Shown here: one piece after another, positions 35,411 through 44,552 of the stretch
Position numbering within the stretch: position 1 is the first letter of the stretch
Layout of the letters: each line of letters begins with the position of its first letter
NCBI GenBank assembly: GCA_963809925.1
Contig: CAWELH010000004.1
Span: forward strand, 620,001-684,000
From: DASQZK01 sp963809925
GTDB taxonomy: Bacteria > Bacteroidota > Bacteroidia > Bacteroidales > GCA-2748055
Length of the DNA stretch: 64,000 bases
Direction: 5' to 3'
The notes under the pieces: generated by a model
Database searches by the model: none
What the model was told of the DNA's origin: nothing
Seen by the model: the letters and a program-made list of their open reading frames with translations, nothing else
Translations under genes and position numbers: made by a program

Positions 35411-36152
35411 AGATGAAAAACTGAACGCACATGATCTTGCAGAAACGATCTCTGAGATCGTACCGGAGGCTGAGCTCTCAGCCATGTTATATTCTGTAAA
35501 GTCGGCGATACGATGGTTTCAGGAGAATGAACCGCCCGACTTGATCTTCAGCGATATCCAGCTGGGAGATGGTTTGTGTTTTGAAATTTTCAAGACTGTT
35601 TCTTTCGACACACCGGTGATATTTTGCACTGCCTATGATGAATACGCATTGAAGGCATTTGATGCCAACGGGATTGATTATATCTTAAAACCTTTTGATA
35701 AATCCTCCATCGAAACGGCTTTTCAGAAATACAATAACCTGAAAAAAAGGTTCGCCGGAGCCTCAGGCAATCTGGATGAGATCATACGCATATTTGAAAA
35801 TCAGAGGCAACACGTCAAAAGTTCCATCCTGGTATACAGACAGGATAAGATTCTTCCGGTGAGATTCAGCGATATCGCCCTGTTCTATATTGAAAATGAG
35901 ATCACACACCTTATTACATTCGATAACACAAGATACACTGTTAATAAAACCATTGAAAAAATTGAGATGATTGCACCCGGTTACTTTTTCAGAGTCAACC
36001 GTCAATTTCTGGTACACAGGGACGCAATTAAGGAAGCGTCACAGTATTTCGCCCGCAAACTTTCCCTTTCATTTACCATTCCGTTTCGTGAGACAGTCAC
36101 AGTCAGTAAGACCAGGGTAGGCGCATTTCTGGACTGGCTTTCTGCCAACTAA
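35391..36152 (+). CDS. LytTR-family response regulator
   Basis: A 253-residue DNA-binding regulator, partner of the LytS-type kinase whose gene it overlaps. The receiver domain (residues 1-125) has the acidic pair in IIEDEK, the phosphorylated aspartate in LIFSDIQLGDG near residue 55, FCTAYDEYALKAFDANGIDY and the conserved lysine in ILKPFDKSS near residue 105. The C-terminal LytTR domain (about residues 148-250) includes ISDIALFYIENEITHLI-like sequence and FFRVNRQFLVHRDAI. An ABC-2 transporter operon starts 145 bases downstream and is a plausible target, but this is inference from position. Confidence 0.92.
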   Translation: MKIVIIEDEKLNAHDLAETISEIVPEAELSAMLYSVKSAIRWFQENEPPDLIFSDIQLGDGLCFEIFKTVSFDTPVIFCTAYDEYALKAFDANGIDYILKPFDKSSIETAFQKYNNLKKRFAGASGNLDEIIRIFENQRQHVKSSILVYRQDKILPVRFSDIALFYIENEITHLITFDNTRYTVNKTIEKIEMIAPGYFFRVNRQFLVHRDAIKEASQYFARKLSLSFTIPFRETVTVSKTRVGAFLDWLSAN

Positions 36153-36296
36153 CATCGTCCTGGTGTCATCTCATCCGCCATTTTGTCCTTTTGAGTTCCA
36201 TTTAATTTTTAAGATATAGGAATTAGCTGCAATTTTATTCCATAGTTCATCGGTCGAACAAACCAGTGATTTACTTCATTAAATGAGCCTGAAATT

Positions 36297-37220
36297 ATGA
36301 ATGCAATGATCAAAACAGAGGGACTGACCAAGACATTTAAAGATGTTATGGCAGTTTCAGATGTTTCCCTGAATATTGAGAAGGGGGAAATCTACGGTTT
36401 TCTCGGACTCAACGGAGCCGGTAAAACAACAACCATCCGGATGCTGCTTGGGATGATATCACCTGTGAAGGGCAAGGCATTTATCAACGGCTCAAAAGTT
36501 CATGCCGGAAATACAGGGATATGGAAGCAAATCGGCTATATGGTTGAGACACCTTCGGCGTGGCCCGGTCTGACAGTACGAGAGAACCTGGAGATATTCC
36601 GGCGACTGAGGTTACTGGATGACAGAAATGCGGTGGAATCAGTGATGAATAAACTGAAACTTAATCCGTATGCAGACAGGAAAGCCGGAAATCTGTCTTT
36701 GGGTAATGCCCAGCGGCTTGGAATTGCCAAAGCCATGATCCATAACCCGGATATTCTGATCCTTGATGAGCCGGCCAATGGACTGGATCCGGAAGGGATC
36801 CTTGAAATTAGGGAAATGTTGCGGGATCTGGCACGAATGCACGGCGTTACTATTTTTATCTCGAGCCACATCCTTAGCGAAGTTTCAAAATTTGCCACCC
36901 GTATCGGCATCATTCACCATGGTGTTCTGATCAATGAACTGAGCACACATGAGCTGGAGGAGATCAGACAAAAGAGGCTTGTTGTAAAAACAGGGAATAA
37001 CGAGGCGGCCAGATCCCTGCTCAGGGATAATGGCATTCCTGCCGAATACAGCGGTGAAGGGATGCTTGAAATCAGGAGTGCGGCTGCTATCACCAATCCG
37101 GAAAACATAGCAACACTTCTTGTCAATCAGAACATTCCGCCTTCACTACTAAATGTGGTCGAAGAGGATCTGGAGTCATATTTCTTAAGAACGATAAAAA
37201 TGAAAGGGAACGGACAATGA
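36297..37220 (+). CDS. ABC transporter ATP-binding protein
   Basis: A 307-residue ATPase of the DrrA/NatA/CcmA-like group. Walker A is FLGLNGAGKTTTIRMLLG near residue 35, the signature LSLGNAQRLGIAKAM near residue 135 (LSLGN in place of the common LSGGQ), Walker B ILILDEPANGLDPEGI near residue 152, and the H loop FISSHILSEVSK near residue 185. The last 80 residues form the accessory C-terminal domain of this group. It pairs with the permease gene that it overlaps by four bases and probably exports a lipid, peptide or drug-like substrate. The preceding LytS/LytTR pair may control it. Confidence 0.92.
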   Translation: MNAMIKTEGLTKTFKDVMAVSDVSLNIEKGEIYGFLGLNGAGKTTTIRMLLGMISPVKGKAFINGSKVHAGNTGIWKQIGYMVETPSAWPGLTVRENLEIFRRLRLLDDRNAVESVMNKLKLNPYADRKAGNLSLGNAQRLGIAKAMIHNPDILILDEPANGLDPEGILEIREMLRDLARMHGVTIFISSHILSEVSKFATRIGIIHHGVLINELSTHELEEIRQKRLVVKTGNNEAARSLLRDNGIPAEYSGEGMLEIRSAAAITNPENIATLLVNQNIPPSLLNVVEEDLESYFLRTIKMKGNGQ

Positions 37221-38005
37221 ATAATCTAACGGTATCTCTCTGGGCAGAAAGCCTGAAAGTAAGGAAATCAAAGGTTTTTTGGTTTTCAATTCTGTTTTTC
37301 ATGTTTGTTGCGTTCATGATGGGCCTGATGATGTTTGTGCAGATGCATCCGTCGGTATCAGCAAAACTTGGTATCATCGGCACCAAGGCCACCCTGTTCG
37401 GAGACGGGGAGACAGGTTGGATGAATTACTTCTCATTACTAATGCAAAGCTTTGCCGGGATAGGATTGGTTGGCTTTGGCTTTGTGACCAGCTGGGTTTT
37501 TGGTCGTGAGTATATGGAACATACGCTGAAAGATATCCTTGCGCTGCCTGTACCGAGGTCATCGTTTGTGTTTTCGAAGATGATCATTATTATGGTGTGG
37601 TGTGTCATCATTTCTGCTGTATTCCTTACCTCGGCAGTCATATTCGGACTTTTGGCCGGTGTTACGGGCTGGTCCGGTGAAATGTTTTCAGAGACTCTGA
37701 TTCTATTCACCAATGTATGCCTTCTTTCAATACTCCTCTGTACACCGGTGGCATTCCTGGCAAGTTACAGCAGCGGGCTGATGCTCCCGCTGGGCGTTGT
37801 TATACTGACAGTGATCATGGCGAATTTCTCAGGGCTGCTTGGTCTCGGTCCGTATTTTCCCTGGGCGGTGCCAGGTTTGCTGACGGTGTCATCGGGTGCC
37901 GGAGGGATGCAGATCTCTGGGATCAGCTATCTGATTCTTGTGCTGACCAGCATTGCCGGATTAGCAGGAACCATTGCATGGTGGCAGTATGCGGATCAGA
38001 AGTAG
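37217..38005 (+). CDS. ABC-2 type transporter permease
   Basis: A 262-residue permease with six hydrophobic helices. The segment FGREYMEHTLKDILALPVPR near residue 95 is the typical ABC-2 signature between helices 2 and 3. Its start overlaps the stop of the ATPase gene (ATGA), so the two genes make one transporter. The late helices, including VILTVIMANFSGLLGLGPYF, are intact. Substrate is unknown. Confidence 0.9.
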   Translation: MNNLTVSLWAESLKVRKSKVFWFSILFFMFVAFMMGLMMFVQMHPSVSAKLGIIGTKATLFGDGETGWMNYFSLLMQSFAGIGLVGFGFVTSWVFGREYMEHTLKDILALPVPRSSFVFSKMIIIMVWCVIISAVFLTSAVIFGLLAGVTGWSGEMFSETLILFTNVCLLSILLCTPVAFLASYSSGLMLPLGVVILTVIMANFSGLLGLGPYFPWAVPGLLTVSSGAGGMQISGISYLILVLTSIAGLAGTIAWWQYADQK

Positions 38006-38316
38006 GAGGGAGGCCGGGAGGATGAAAGGTGCTGGCAGATTATTTTTTCCAATCCCTGGTGTATGGAAATCCATAAAACATGATAATATCGCCCCGACAC
38101 CGGAAGAATCCTCCTTCTCCAAGGCAATGGAGGATAAGGTTTGTGAATTGACTGATCGGAAATGAAGACACCATCATACAATCACTCCGTCACTTGATTT
38201 CCTGACGACATGTCAACATTTACCCGGATCTGTTTGTTGAATGCGTGGGCAGTTTGTTGAGGTATCAGGAGAAAGTGAGCAGCCGGCGGCCCTGAAACCA
38301 TTAAAATCAAACCTTC
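38006..38316. other. Intergenic stretch without a supported gene
   Basis: A 311-base gap between the permease and the CehA-like gene. A 63-codon frame at 37974-38165 starts inside the permease gene in another frame and has no family resemblance. I see no clear promoter box, terminator or repeat. Confidence 0.5.
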
Positions 38317-39945
38317 ATGAAAAACCAGCTCTATTCAGGATTTCTGGCCGGGGTATTTTCCGTTGTATACAGGAAAAATTTCTGCATCTTCCTTGTGATG
38401 CTTATCATTAATTCTCTTTCATCCGCATTCGGACAAAATTCCTACTCCGGCCGGGTCGTTGACGTGGAAACCGGAAAACAGGCATGGTGTACGATTTCCG
38501 TATGGGACAACAGAGGCTATGATGTACAAATTGACGGACAACATGAGTTTGTTAACTATCTGGGTAAAAAACGTTGGTATATCGACGGGGAATTCAGTAT
38601 CACCAGTGCAAACGACAGTCTTTATGTCGAGATCAGGCGGGGTCCGGAAACACTTCCTGTGAATCAGGTTATCCATCCTTCGAAGGTAAAGGGGGATGTG
38701 CAGCAATTCAGTCTTCGCCGCTGGATTGATATGGCCCGGAAAGGTTACCTGAGCGGTGACACGCATGTACATTTTCTTGAGCTGAATTCATCTTTTCAAC
38801 AAATGCAGGCAGAAGATTTGCATGTTGTTAATCTGCTGGTTAGTGATTTCACCAATGATGTTGAAAAATTTACCGGTGCACTTGATAAGATATCAACGGA
38901 CGACCAATTCATTTACGTTGGCCAGGAAATCCGTGACTGGCAGCTTGGGCACGCCAGTCTGCTCGATCTTAAAAAGATTATTCAGCCTCTGACGCCGGAC
39001 GGGGGAAGAGCTCATCCCAATATTCTTCTTTCTCCCAGGCTTGAGGAATCGGCACAACAAAATGCCTCCAACGTCTGGGCACACTTTTCAAACCTTCCCG
39101 GACTGGAATCGGCCATTGCTTTTCCCCTGGGTTTGATTGATGCGGTGGAGCTTATGACGTATAATGATCCGACTCAGCTTCCGAGTCACATAACGCCATG
39201 GGATTATTCTAAAATGTCAAGGGTGGAATTCCCCGAATTGGGGGGAATGGACCTGTACTACCAATACCTGAATGCCGGATTTCACATTCCCATTGCGGCC
39301 GGGACAGACAAGATGGACAATAACATTCCTGTTGGGAGCAACCGTCTATATGTCAGGATTGAAGGAAAAACATCCTATAAAAACTGGATTGAGGGGATGA
39401 AAGCGGGGCGGGGTTTTATTTCAAACGGACCCATGCTGACCTTTTCGGTGGATGGGCATTTGACCGGTGATGTCGTTGATTTCCGAGGCCCCAAAGTCGT
39501 AAAAGTAAAGATCAGGGCCGAATCGATGCTTCCCTTCGGCAGACTGGAACTGGTTGCCAATGGAAAGCTTATTGCGTGGAAGGAGGTTTGGGATATGGAA
39601 AAGAATGGCGATACCTACTCAGCCGAACTGGAGACTGAAATAGCACTTGACAGAAGCACCTGGATAGCAGGCCGCGTAACATCAGTAGACCAGGCTCAGA
39701 TGTTACCGAGAAACCTCACCGTATATGCACACACAAATCCGGTTTATTTTCTGAAAGATAATCAGCAGGTGTATTTTGAAGAGTCCCTGGATTATCTGCT
39801 TAAATATCTCGAATCGGGGCGGAACTGGATTAAAAATTATTCCGGGTTTGCAACTGAGGGAGAGGCAAAAGAGGCAATGGGTTATCTTGAAAAGGCTGAA
39901 AAGGTATACCAAGAGATCAAGACGTCAGATGGTGTAGGAAAATAG
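38317..39945 (+). CDS. Secreted CehA/McbA-family metallohydrolase
   Basis: A 542-residue exported protein with a late-starting signal segment (hydrophobic core about residues 22-38, ending SAFGQ). The PHP-like hydrolase core begins at GYLSGDTHVHFLELN near residue 145, whose HVH histidines are expected metal ligands, and continues with YVGQEIRDWQLGHASLLDL near residue 207 and PIAAGTDKMDNN near residue 325. CehA/McbA enzymes cleave carbamate or ester bonds with metal, but most relatives in Bacteroidota have unknown substrates. The C-terminal 130 residues look like an added beta-rich domain. It starts 311 bp after the ABC transporter. Confidence 0.82.
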   Translation: MKNQLYSGFLAGVFSVVYRKNFCIFLVMLIINSLSSAFGQNSYSGRVVDVETGKQAWCTISVWDNRGYDVQIDGQHEFVNYLGKKRWYIDGEFSITSANDSLYVEIRRGPETLPVNQVIHPSKVKGDVQQFSLRRWIDMARKGYLSGDTHVHFLELNSSFQQMQAEDLHVVNLLVSDFTNDVEKFTGALDKISTDDQFIYVGQEIRDWQLGHASLLDLKKIIQPLTPDGGRAHPNILLSPRLEESAQQNASNVWAHFSNLPGLESAIAFPLGLIDAVELMTYNDPTQLPSHITPWDYSKMSRVEFPELGGMDLYYQYLNAGFHIPIAAGTDKMDNNIPVGSNRLYVRIEGKTSYKNWIEGMKAGRGFISNGPMLTFSVDGHLTGDVVDFRGPKVVKVKIRAESMLPFGRLELVANGKLIAWKEVWDMEKNGDTYSAELETEIALDRSTWIAGRVTSVDQAQMLPRNLTVYAHTNPVYFLKDNQQVYFEESLDYLLKYLESGRNWIKNYSGFATEGEAKEAMGYLEKAEKVYQEIKTSDGVGK

Positions 39946-40417
39946 CTTTTAAGTTAGTCTATGTTTAGGAACTCTCGAGCGTCATTAGCCTGGTGCGAAT
40001 ATAAAATCAAGGTAATGTGCGGGTGTCCGCTACCTTTAATAAATGGATAGGGTCTTATTATGGTATATTTCAGCTGCCGGAAATGCGACTTACATATGCT
40101 TATGCAGCAAGTCTGGAACTGTATCTGTCCGGTCAATGCCTGCAAATACACGGTAAAAATTACCAAGGCCGCCTTGTTGCAACGATTCTGAAGAACAATC
40201 CTGACAGTTTGTACATACCCCTCCCCGGGAAAATACGAAATCGAAATACTACCCAGGACCCGGAATATGTTCTCAGCTGACCTTAAACTTAGTTCAGCAC
40301 AGCCAAAGGATCCGGACTCCAAATACAAAGATTGCATGGCCGTTGAACCAAACCAAAACGGCTGATCCGCTCATACAGAATTTCTCCAACCACGCATGAA
40401 CCTCCACCCATATCCTT
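39946..40417. other. Intergenic stretch, no supported gene
   Basis: A 472-base gap between the 3' ends of two converging genes. Frames of 127 codons (minus, 39954-40337) and 87 codons (plus, 40017-40280) occupy it, but they overlap each other, lack ribosome sites and match no family I know. It may be degraded sequence. No terminator hairpin was recognised. Confidence 0.45.
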
Positions 40418-42427
40418 TCACTGCGAAGGTACCAGTCGTATCGCAGTACCTCCTCCAGCAGCCAGTCCAAGTTTCAAACTCATTCCTGAATCGACGATCA
40501 TGTTGGTGATTTGCACAGGTTCAGGATTGAAACGGTAATCGGCACCTTCACCATCGGCATAAATTTGTGCATTGTAGCTTTTGTGCTCATCCAGGAAGGA
40601 GAGATCCAGATCAATACTTCTTGACTCTTCATTGGTGATACTCCCTACGTACCACTCATCACTGTTCCGGTCCTTTCGGGCCATGGTTACAAACTTTCCG
40701 ATTTCAGCATTTAATACCTTGGTATCCGACCAGTTACACGGAACCTTTTTTATGAATTCGAAAGCAGGATTTCCTGTATAATTTTCCGGCAGATCGGAAG
40801 CCATTTGTTGGGGACTAAAGATGATCACGTATAATGCAAGCTGTTTCGCCAGCGTGGTATTCACACGTGTGCCTTTAACAGCACAATAGTCGAAATCAAA
40901 CGTGCCGGGGGTGAAATCGAAGGGTCCGGCCAGCATTCTTGTAAAAGGAAGAATGGTAGTGTGCGAAGGGGGATTTCCACCATCGGACGACCAGGCATCA
41001 TATTCCTGCCCTCTTCCGCCTTCCTGTGTCATAAGGTTTGGGTACGTGCGTTGCAGTCCGGTTCCTTTTACGGGTTCATGATTGTCGATCATGATGTGGT
41101 ATTTTGCCGCAGTTTCCACTACTTTCCGGTAGTGCCGGACGCCAAACTGACTGTCATGCCATTCCTTTCCATCCAGGTAGGTATTCACATACCCCGTTTT
41201 GACAGCATTTACCCCATAATGACGATACATTGCAAATGCAGCCTCCAGCTGGTTCTCATAATTTGTTACTGCGCCGCCCGTTTCATTATGACCAATTAAA
41301 CGCACGTTTTTGACAGCCGCATAGGATGTTATCCTTTCCATGTCAAAATCCGGATAACTTTTGGTAAAATTAAACGCTGAACCATCCTCCGACCATTTTC
41401 CATCCCAGCCATAATTCCAGCCTTCAACCAAAACACCATCAAAACCGTTCTCACTGGCAAAATCAATATACTTCAATACATTTTCAGTAGTTGCTCCATG
41501 ATGAGGTCCCTGTCCCCATGTATATTTCCCAAGGTGCATACCCCACCATATTCCTATGTATTTGGAGGGTTCAATCCAGGAAACATCATACAGTTTACAG
41601 GGATCATTCAAATTGAGCATTAAGGTTGAAGCAACGAGATCCCCTGGTTTTTCACCGATGATGATTGTTCTCCAGGGACTTTCAAAGGGTGCTTCAGCAT
41701 AGACTTTCACACCGTTTGACCAGGGGACCAGCTGACTTACATATTGTTTTGGGTTGAGTTTTCGAAGTGTCAAAGAAGCAAAATCGGTAAGATTGGCCTC
41801 GTGAATTGCCAGGTACAGACCTTCTGCAGTTTCAAAAGTGGCCGGTGTGTTTATCGTATCGGTCTCGCTAATACGATTTTTGCGGTATAAACTTTCATAG
41901 TAACTGTTTTCCGAATGTACCGGAATCCACCATACCTGGTGTTCTTCAGGAAAGGTGAACTGTGTCAGTTCATCAGTAATTATCGCAGAATCAAGATCAG
42001 GCTGTTTCGGGAAGGAATATCTGAAACCCAAACCATCGTTAAACACCCGGAAATGGATGTTCATTAAGGTTTTTTTTCCACCTTTTTCTTTTAGATGAAT
42101 TGTCAATTCATTATGCCAATCTACGATGGATTTGAATTCTCCCCAGGGTTGTTCCCAGCTCTCTTTTTTCGAATCCTCTTCGTACGACACTAATTTATAG
42201 CGTGTATGACTATCGGTATGATCCATGATCTCAAATCCCATAGCCGAAGGTTCAATGATCTTTTCCCCGTTCCTTGTCAGCATGTATTGGGGTTTACCAT
42301 CGGTGAGTGTGAAGATGACTTTAATTGTGTTGTCAGGGGAAGTTACCTCCAACTCATGAGTGCCGCATGAAAATAAGAAACCTGACATAAATACAAGATA
42401 AACGAAGAGTAGTAAACTGTTTTTCAT
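40418..42427 (-). CDS. GH97 glycoside hydrolase, SusB-like inverting alpha-glucosidase
   Basis: A 669-residue lipoprotein; the signal ends at FLFSC, so it is anchored in a membrane. The GH97 layout is clear: an N-terminal beta-sandwich from VTSPDNTIKVIFTL, then a barrel with GIWWGMHLGKYTWGQGP and GVLVEGWNYGWDGKW. E382 (in HNETGG), E451 (in NHEPVKGTG) and E475 (in RGQEYDAW) have spacings of 69 and 24 residues. I recall the same spacings for the catalytic E439, E508 and E532 of Bacteroides SusB. The site that carries the nucleophilic aspartate in retaining GH97 enzymes reads VKTGY here. So an inverting alpha-glucosidase is predicted, releasing glucose from alpha-glucan oligosaccharides. It is last in the minus-strand locus. 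Confidence 0.9.
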   Translation of the reverse strand: MKNSLLLFVYLVFMSGFLFSCGTHELEVTSPDNTIKVIFTLTDGKPQYMLTRNGEKIIEPSAMGFEIMDHTDSHTRYKLVSYEEDSKKESWEQPWGEFKSIVDWHNELTIHLKEKGGKKTLMNIHFRVFNDGLGFRYSFPKQPDLDSAIITDELTQFTFPEEHQVWWIPVHSENSYYESLYRKNRISETDTINTPATFETAEGLYLAIHEANLTDFASLTLRKLNPKQYVSQLVPWSNGVKVYAEAPFESPWRTIIIGEKPGDLVASTLMLNLNDPCKLYDVSWIEPSKYIGIWWGMHLGKYTWGQGPHHGATTENVLKYIDFASENGFDGVLVEGWNYGWDGKWSEDGSAFNFTKSYPDFDMERITSYAAVKNVRLIGHNETGGAVTNYENQLEAAFAMYRHYGVNAVKTGYVNTYLDGKEWHDSQFGVRHYRKVVETAAKYHIMIDNHEPVKGTGLQRTYPNLMTQEGGRGQEYDAWSSDGGNPPSHTTILPFTRMLAGPFDFTPGTFDFDYCAVKGTRVNTTLAKQLALYVIIFSPQQMASDLPENYTGNPAFEFIKKVPCNWSDTKVLNAEIGKFVTMARKDRNSDEWYVGSITNEESRSIDLDLSFLDEHKSYNAQIYADGEGADYRFNPEPVQITNMIVDSGMSLKLGLAAGGGTAIRLVPSQ

Positions 42428-42658
42428 ATACTTACATAAGTTTTACATCACGAAAAATTGGCAATATAAATGTTAAGCCAGTGTACTTCGCACAGGCGTA
42501 AATTTTTGGAAACACAATGATTAAAACTGGCAGAATCAACCAGGTCTATACTTCATCCAACTTTTGTAGATAGCAGAAAATCTTAACTTTCATATCCCCA
42601 CTCTACAACCAATCTCCGACCCCCAAACATCCATCCATTCCTCCTAATCTTCCACCAC

Positions 42659-44524
42659 CTACCTCACTCCCGGATATCCTGCAGATTGCTGAATATTTGC
42701 ATTTCTTTCCAGTTCCAATTGAGGAATAGGCTGGACATATGATTCATCGCCCTTCCAGGTGATGGCGCCGTGTCTCGTTTCTACATAAAATTGTGTCTCC
42801 GCCGGGCCGGCCTTCCACCTTCTGATATCCCACCACCACTGTCCTTCTGCAAATAGTTCTGCCCAGCGTTCATACTCAAGGACATCATTGGCCAGATGAT
42901 CATTCTCGTCAACAGTTTTGGTACGGTCATTCAGGCTTGTATAATCATAAGGGCTGGGGGAATCCGGTGAATAACCATAAGCCCTTCTGTGAACTTTATT
43001 TATATATTCAAGGGCCAGGGAGGGGTCCTCATTTTTAATCAGTTCGGCATAGAGAAGATAAATATCTGCCAACCTGATGATTATATAATTAGCATCGCCG
43101 CTATGGTTTCTTCCATACGGTTCAGGTCCCATTTCCACTCCCCGGATATTTGTGAATTTCCGATGTTGCCAGGTAAGTAAATCAGGCCGGTTATTGACCT
43201 CCAGTGATCGGTCATAGGTTGTAATGTTCCCTTTGTCATCGACATATTCATCCACGTATGGTTGTCCTGCACAGAGCATCAAACGGGGATCCACAAGGTC
43301 CTTGTTATTTTTTAGACTGAGGGACTTTACGCGGTAATCAGGATCCTGGGTCTGGTAAGGGTAATTATCTGTTGAACGGGGCAATGCAGAATTAAAATCC
43401 GGATTAAGTGTTCTTCTGGGCACAGTATCTCCTCCCACACCATGAAATCCAAAGCGTCTGATATTGGCATCATGAATGAAATTATTTCCCCACTCGCTGC
43501 TTTTTTTGGAAGTAATCACATCCAGTTCCCGGGTCAAAGGATCAACGGCTCCTTCTACACTTGCTCGGAAACGGATATTCAGATCCATATACCAGGGGGC
43601 CATCACCATGGGCATACCGCTGCCGGTGGTGTACCCTGCCCATGGACCGTTCTGATTCCAGTTTGTAGTCATACTTAGTTCATACAATGATTCCGCGTTG
43701 AATTCATTTGCTTCATTGCCATAAAACATATCCTGATAAATTTCAGGGATTACCAGTTCCTTACCACTGTTATGAATAATATCCTCCATGAGGGCCTTTA
43801 CTTTGTCCCTGTTTTCAGGGAAGATATAAAGCGATTGCATATAAACTTTTGCCAGTAACCCTTTTGCAGCCCATTCAGTTGCCCGGTATTTATCATTATG
43901 ACCCGTCAGGAGGGGGATGGCTGTTTCGAGGTCGTTGATTACGAAATTCCATGTATCGGTTACCGTAGCCCGTTCTCTTTTCATACCTTCCAGATCGGTT
44001 GCCACAACATCAAAGATGGGGAAACCCCATCCGTCAGGAGCAATTTCGAAAAACAGCTGGGCATGCCAGTAGGCTAAGGCACGATTAAAAAGAGCCTGCC
44101 CACGCATATATCCTAACTGCTCCGATTCATTTTCATTTGCATAGGTTTCCTCATAGTAATGAATTGCCTCAATTGCAGTGGTTGAAAGGTTCGCCCATTT
44201 GCATATGTCGACATACATTTGAGTGGTATACCGGCTGTTCAGGTCGGTATAATTATCCATTTGGGTACCGCGTTCATCATAAGAACCGTAGGTATTGGTA
44301 GTATGATCGAATAAATAGATACCCATCGGGAACCAGTAAAATGAATAGAGTCCGATCCCATATGGTCCTGCATAACTCGAAGTCAGGACAAGATCTACCT
44401 GTTCGAGTGTCGCAGGAAAATTATCGGTGGATAAAGTTTGCGGGTTCGAAATTTCATAGAAGTCCTTACAACCTGCAATTGACATTACAAATACTATCAG
44501 GAGTATATATATTGCCTTTTTCAT
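42659..44524 (-). CDS. SusD/RagB-family surface glycan-binding lipoprotein
   Basis: A 621-residue outer-membrane lipoprotein whose signal ends at SIAGC. It has the SusD layout: an N-terminal region with YEISNPQTLSTDNFPATL, tetratricopeptide-like helices (MRGQALFNRALAYWHAQLFF near residue 142, WAAKGLLAKVYMQ), and the typical C-terminal elements IIIRLADIYLLYAELI, LEYINKVHRRAYGY and YERWAELFAEGQWWWDIRRW. It caps the SusC barrel and captures oligosaccharides for import. It lies 28 bases after susC on the same strand and 231 bases before the GH97 gene. Confidence 0.95.
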   Translation of the reverse strand: MKKAIYILLIVFVMSIAGCKDFYEISNPQTLSTDNFPATLEQVDLVLTSSYAGPYGIGLYSFYWFPMGIYLFDHTTNTYGSYDERGTQMDNYTDLNSRYTTQMYVDICKWANLSTTAIEAIHYYEETYANENESEQLGYMRGQALFNRALAYWHAQLFFEIAPDGWGFPIFDVVATDLEGMKRERATVTDTWNFVINDLETAIPLLTGHNDKYRATEWAAKGLLAKVYMQSLYIFPENRDKVKALMEDIIHNSGKELVIPEIYQDMFYGNEANEFNAESLYELSMTTNWNQNGPWAGYTTGSGMPMVMAPWYMDLNIRFRASVEGAVDPLTRELDVITSKKSSEWGNNFIHDANIRRFGFHGVGGDTVPRRTLNPDFNSALPRSTDNYPYQTQDPDYRVKSLSLKNNKDLVDPRLMLCAGQPYVDEYVDDKGNITTYDRSLEVNNRPDLLTWQHRKFTNIRGVEMGPEPYGRNHSGDANYIIIRLADIYLLYAELIKNEDPSLALEYINKVHRRAYGYSPDSPSPYDYTSLNDRTKTVDENDHLANDVLEYERWAELFAEGQWWWDIRRWKAGPAETQFYVETRHGAITWKGDESYVQPIPQLELERNANIQQSAGYPGVR

Positions 44525-44552
44525 ATTGATGAATTTGTCATTTACTCTACAA

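Noticed and set aside
39954..40337. 127-codon minus-strand and 87-codon plus-strand frames in the same gap
   Set aside because: They overlap each other, neither has a ribosome site or known family, and both may be degraded sequence.
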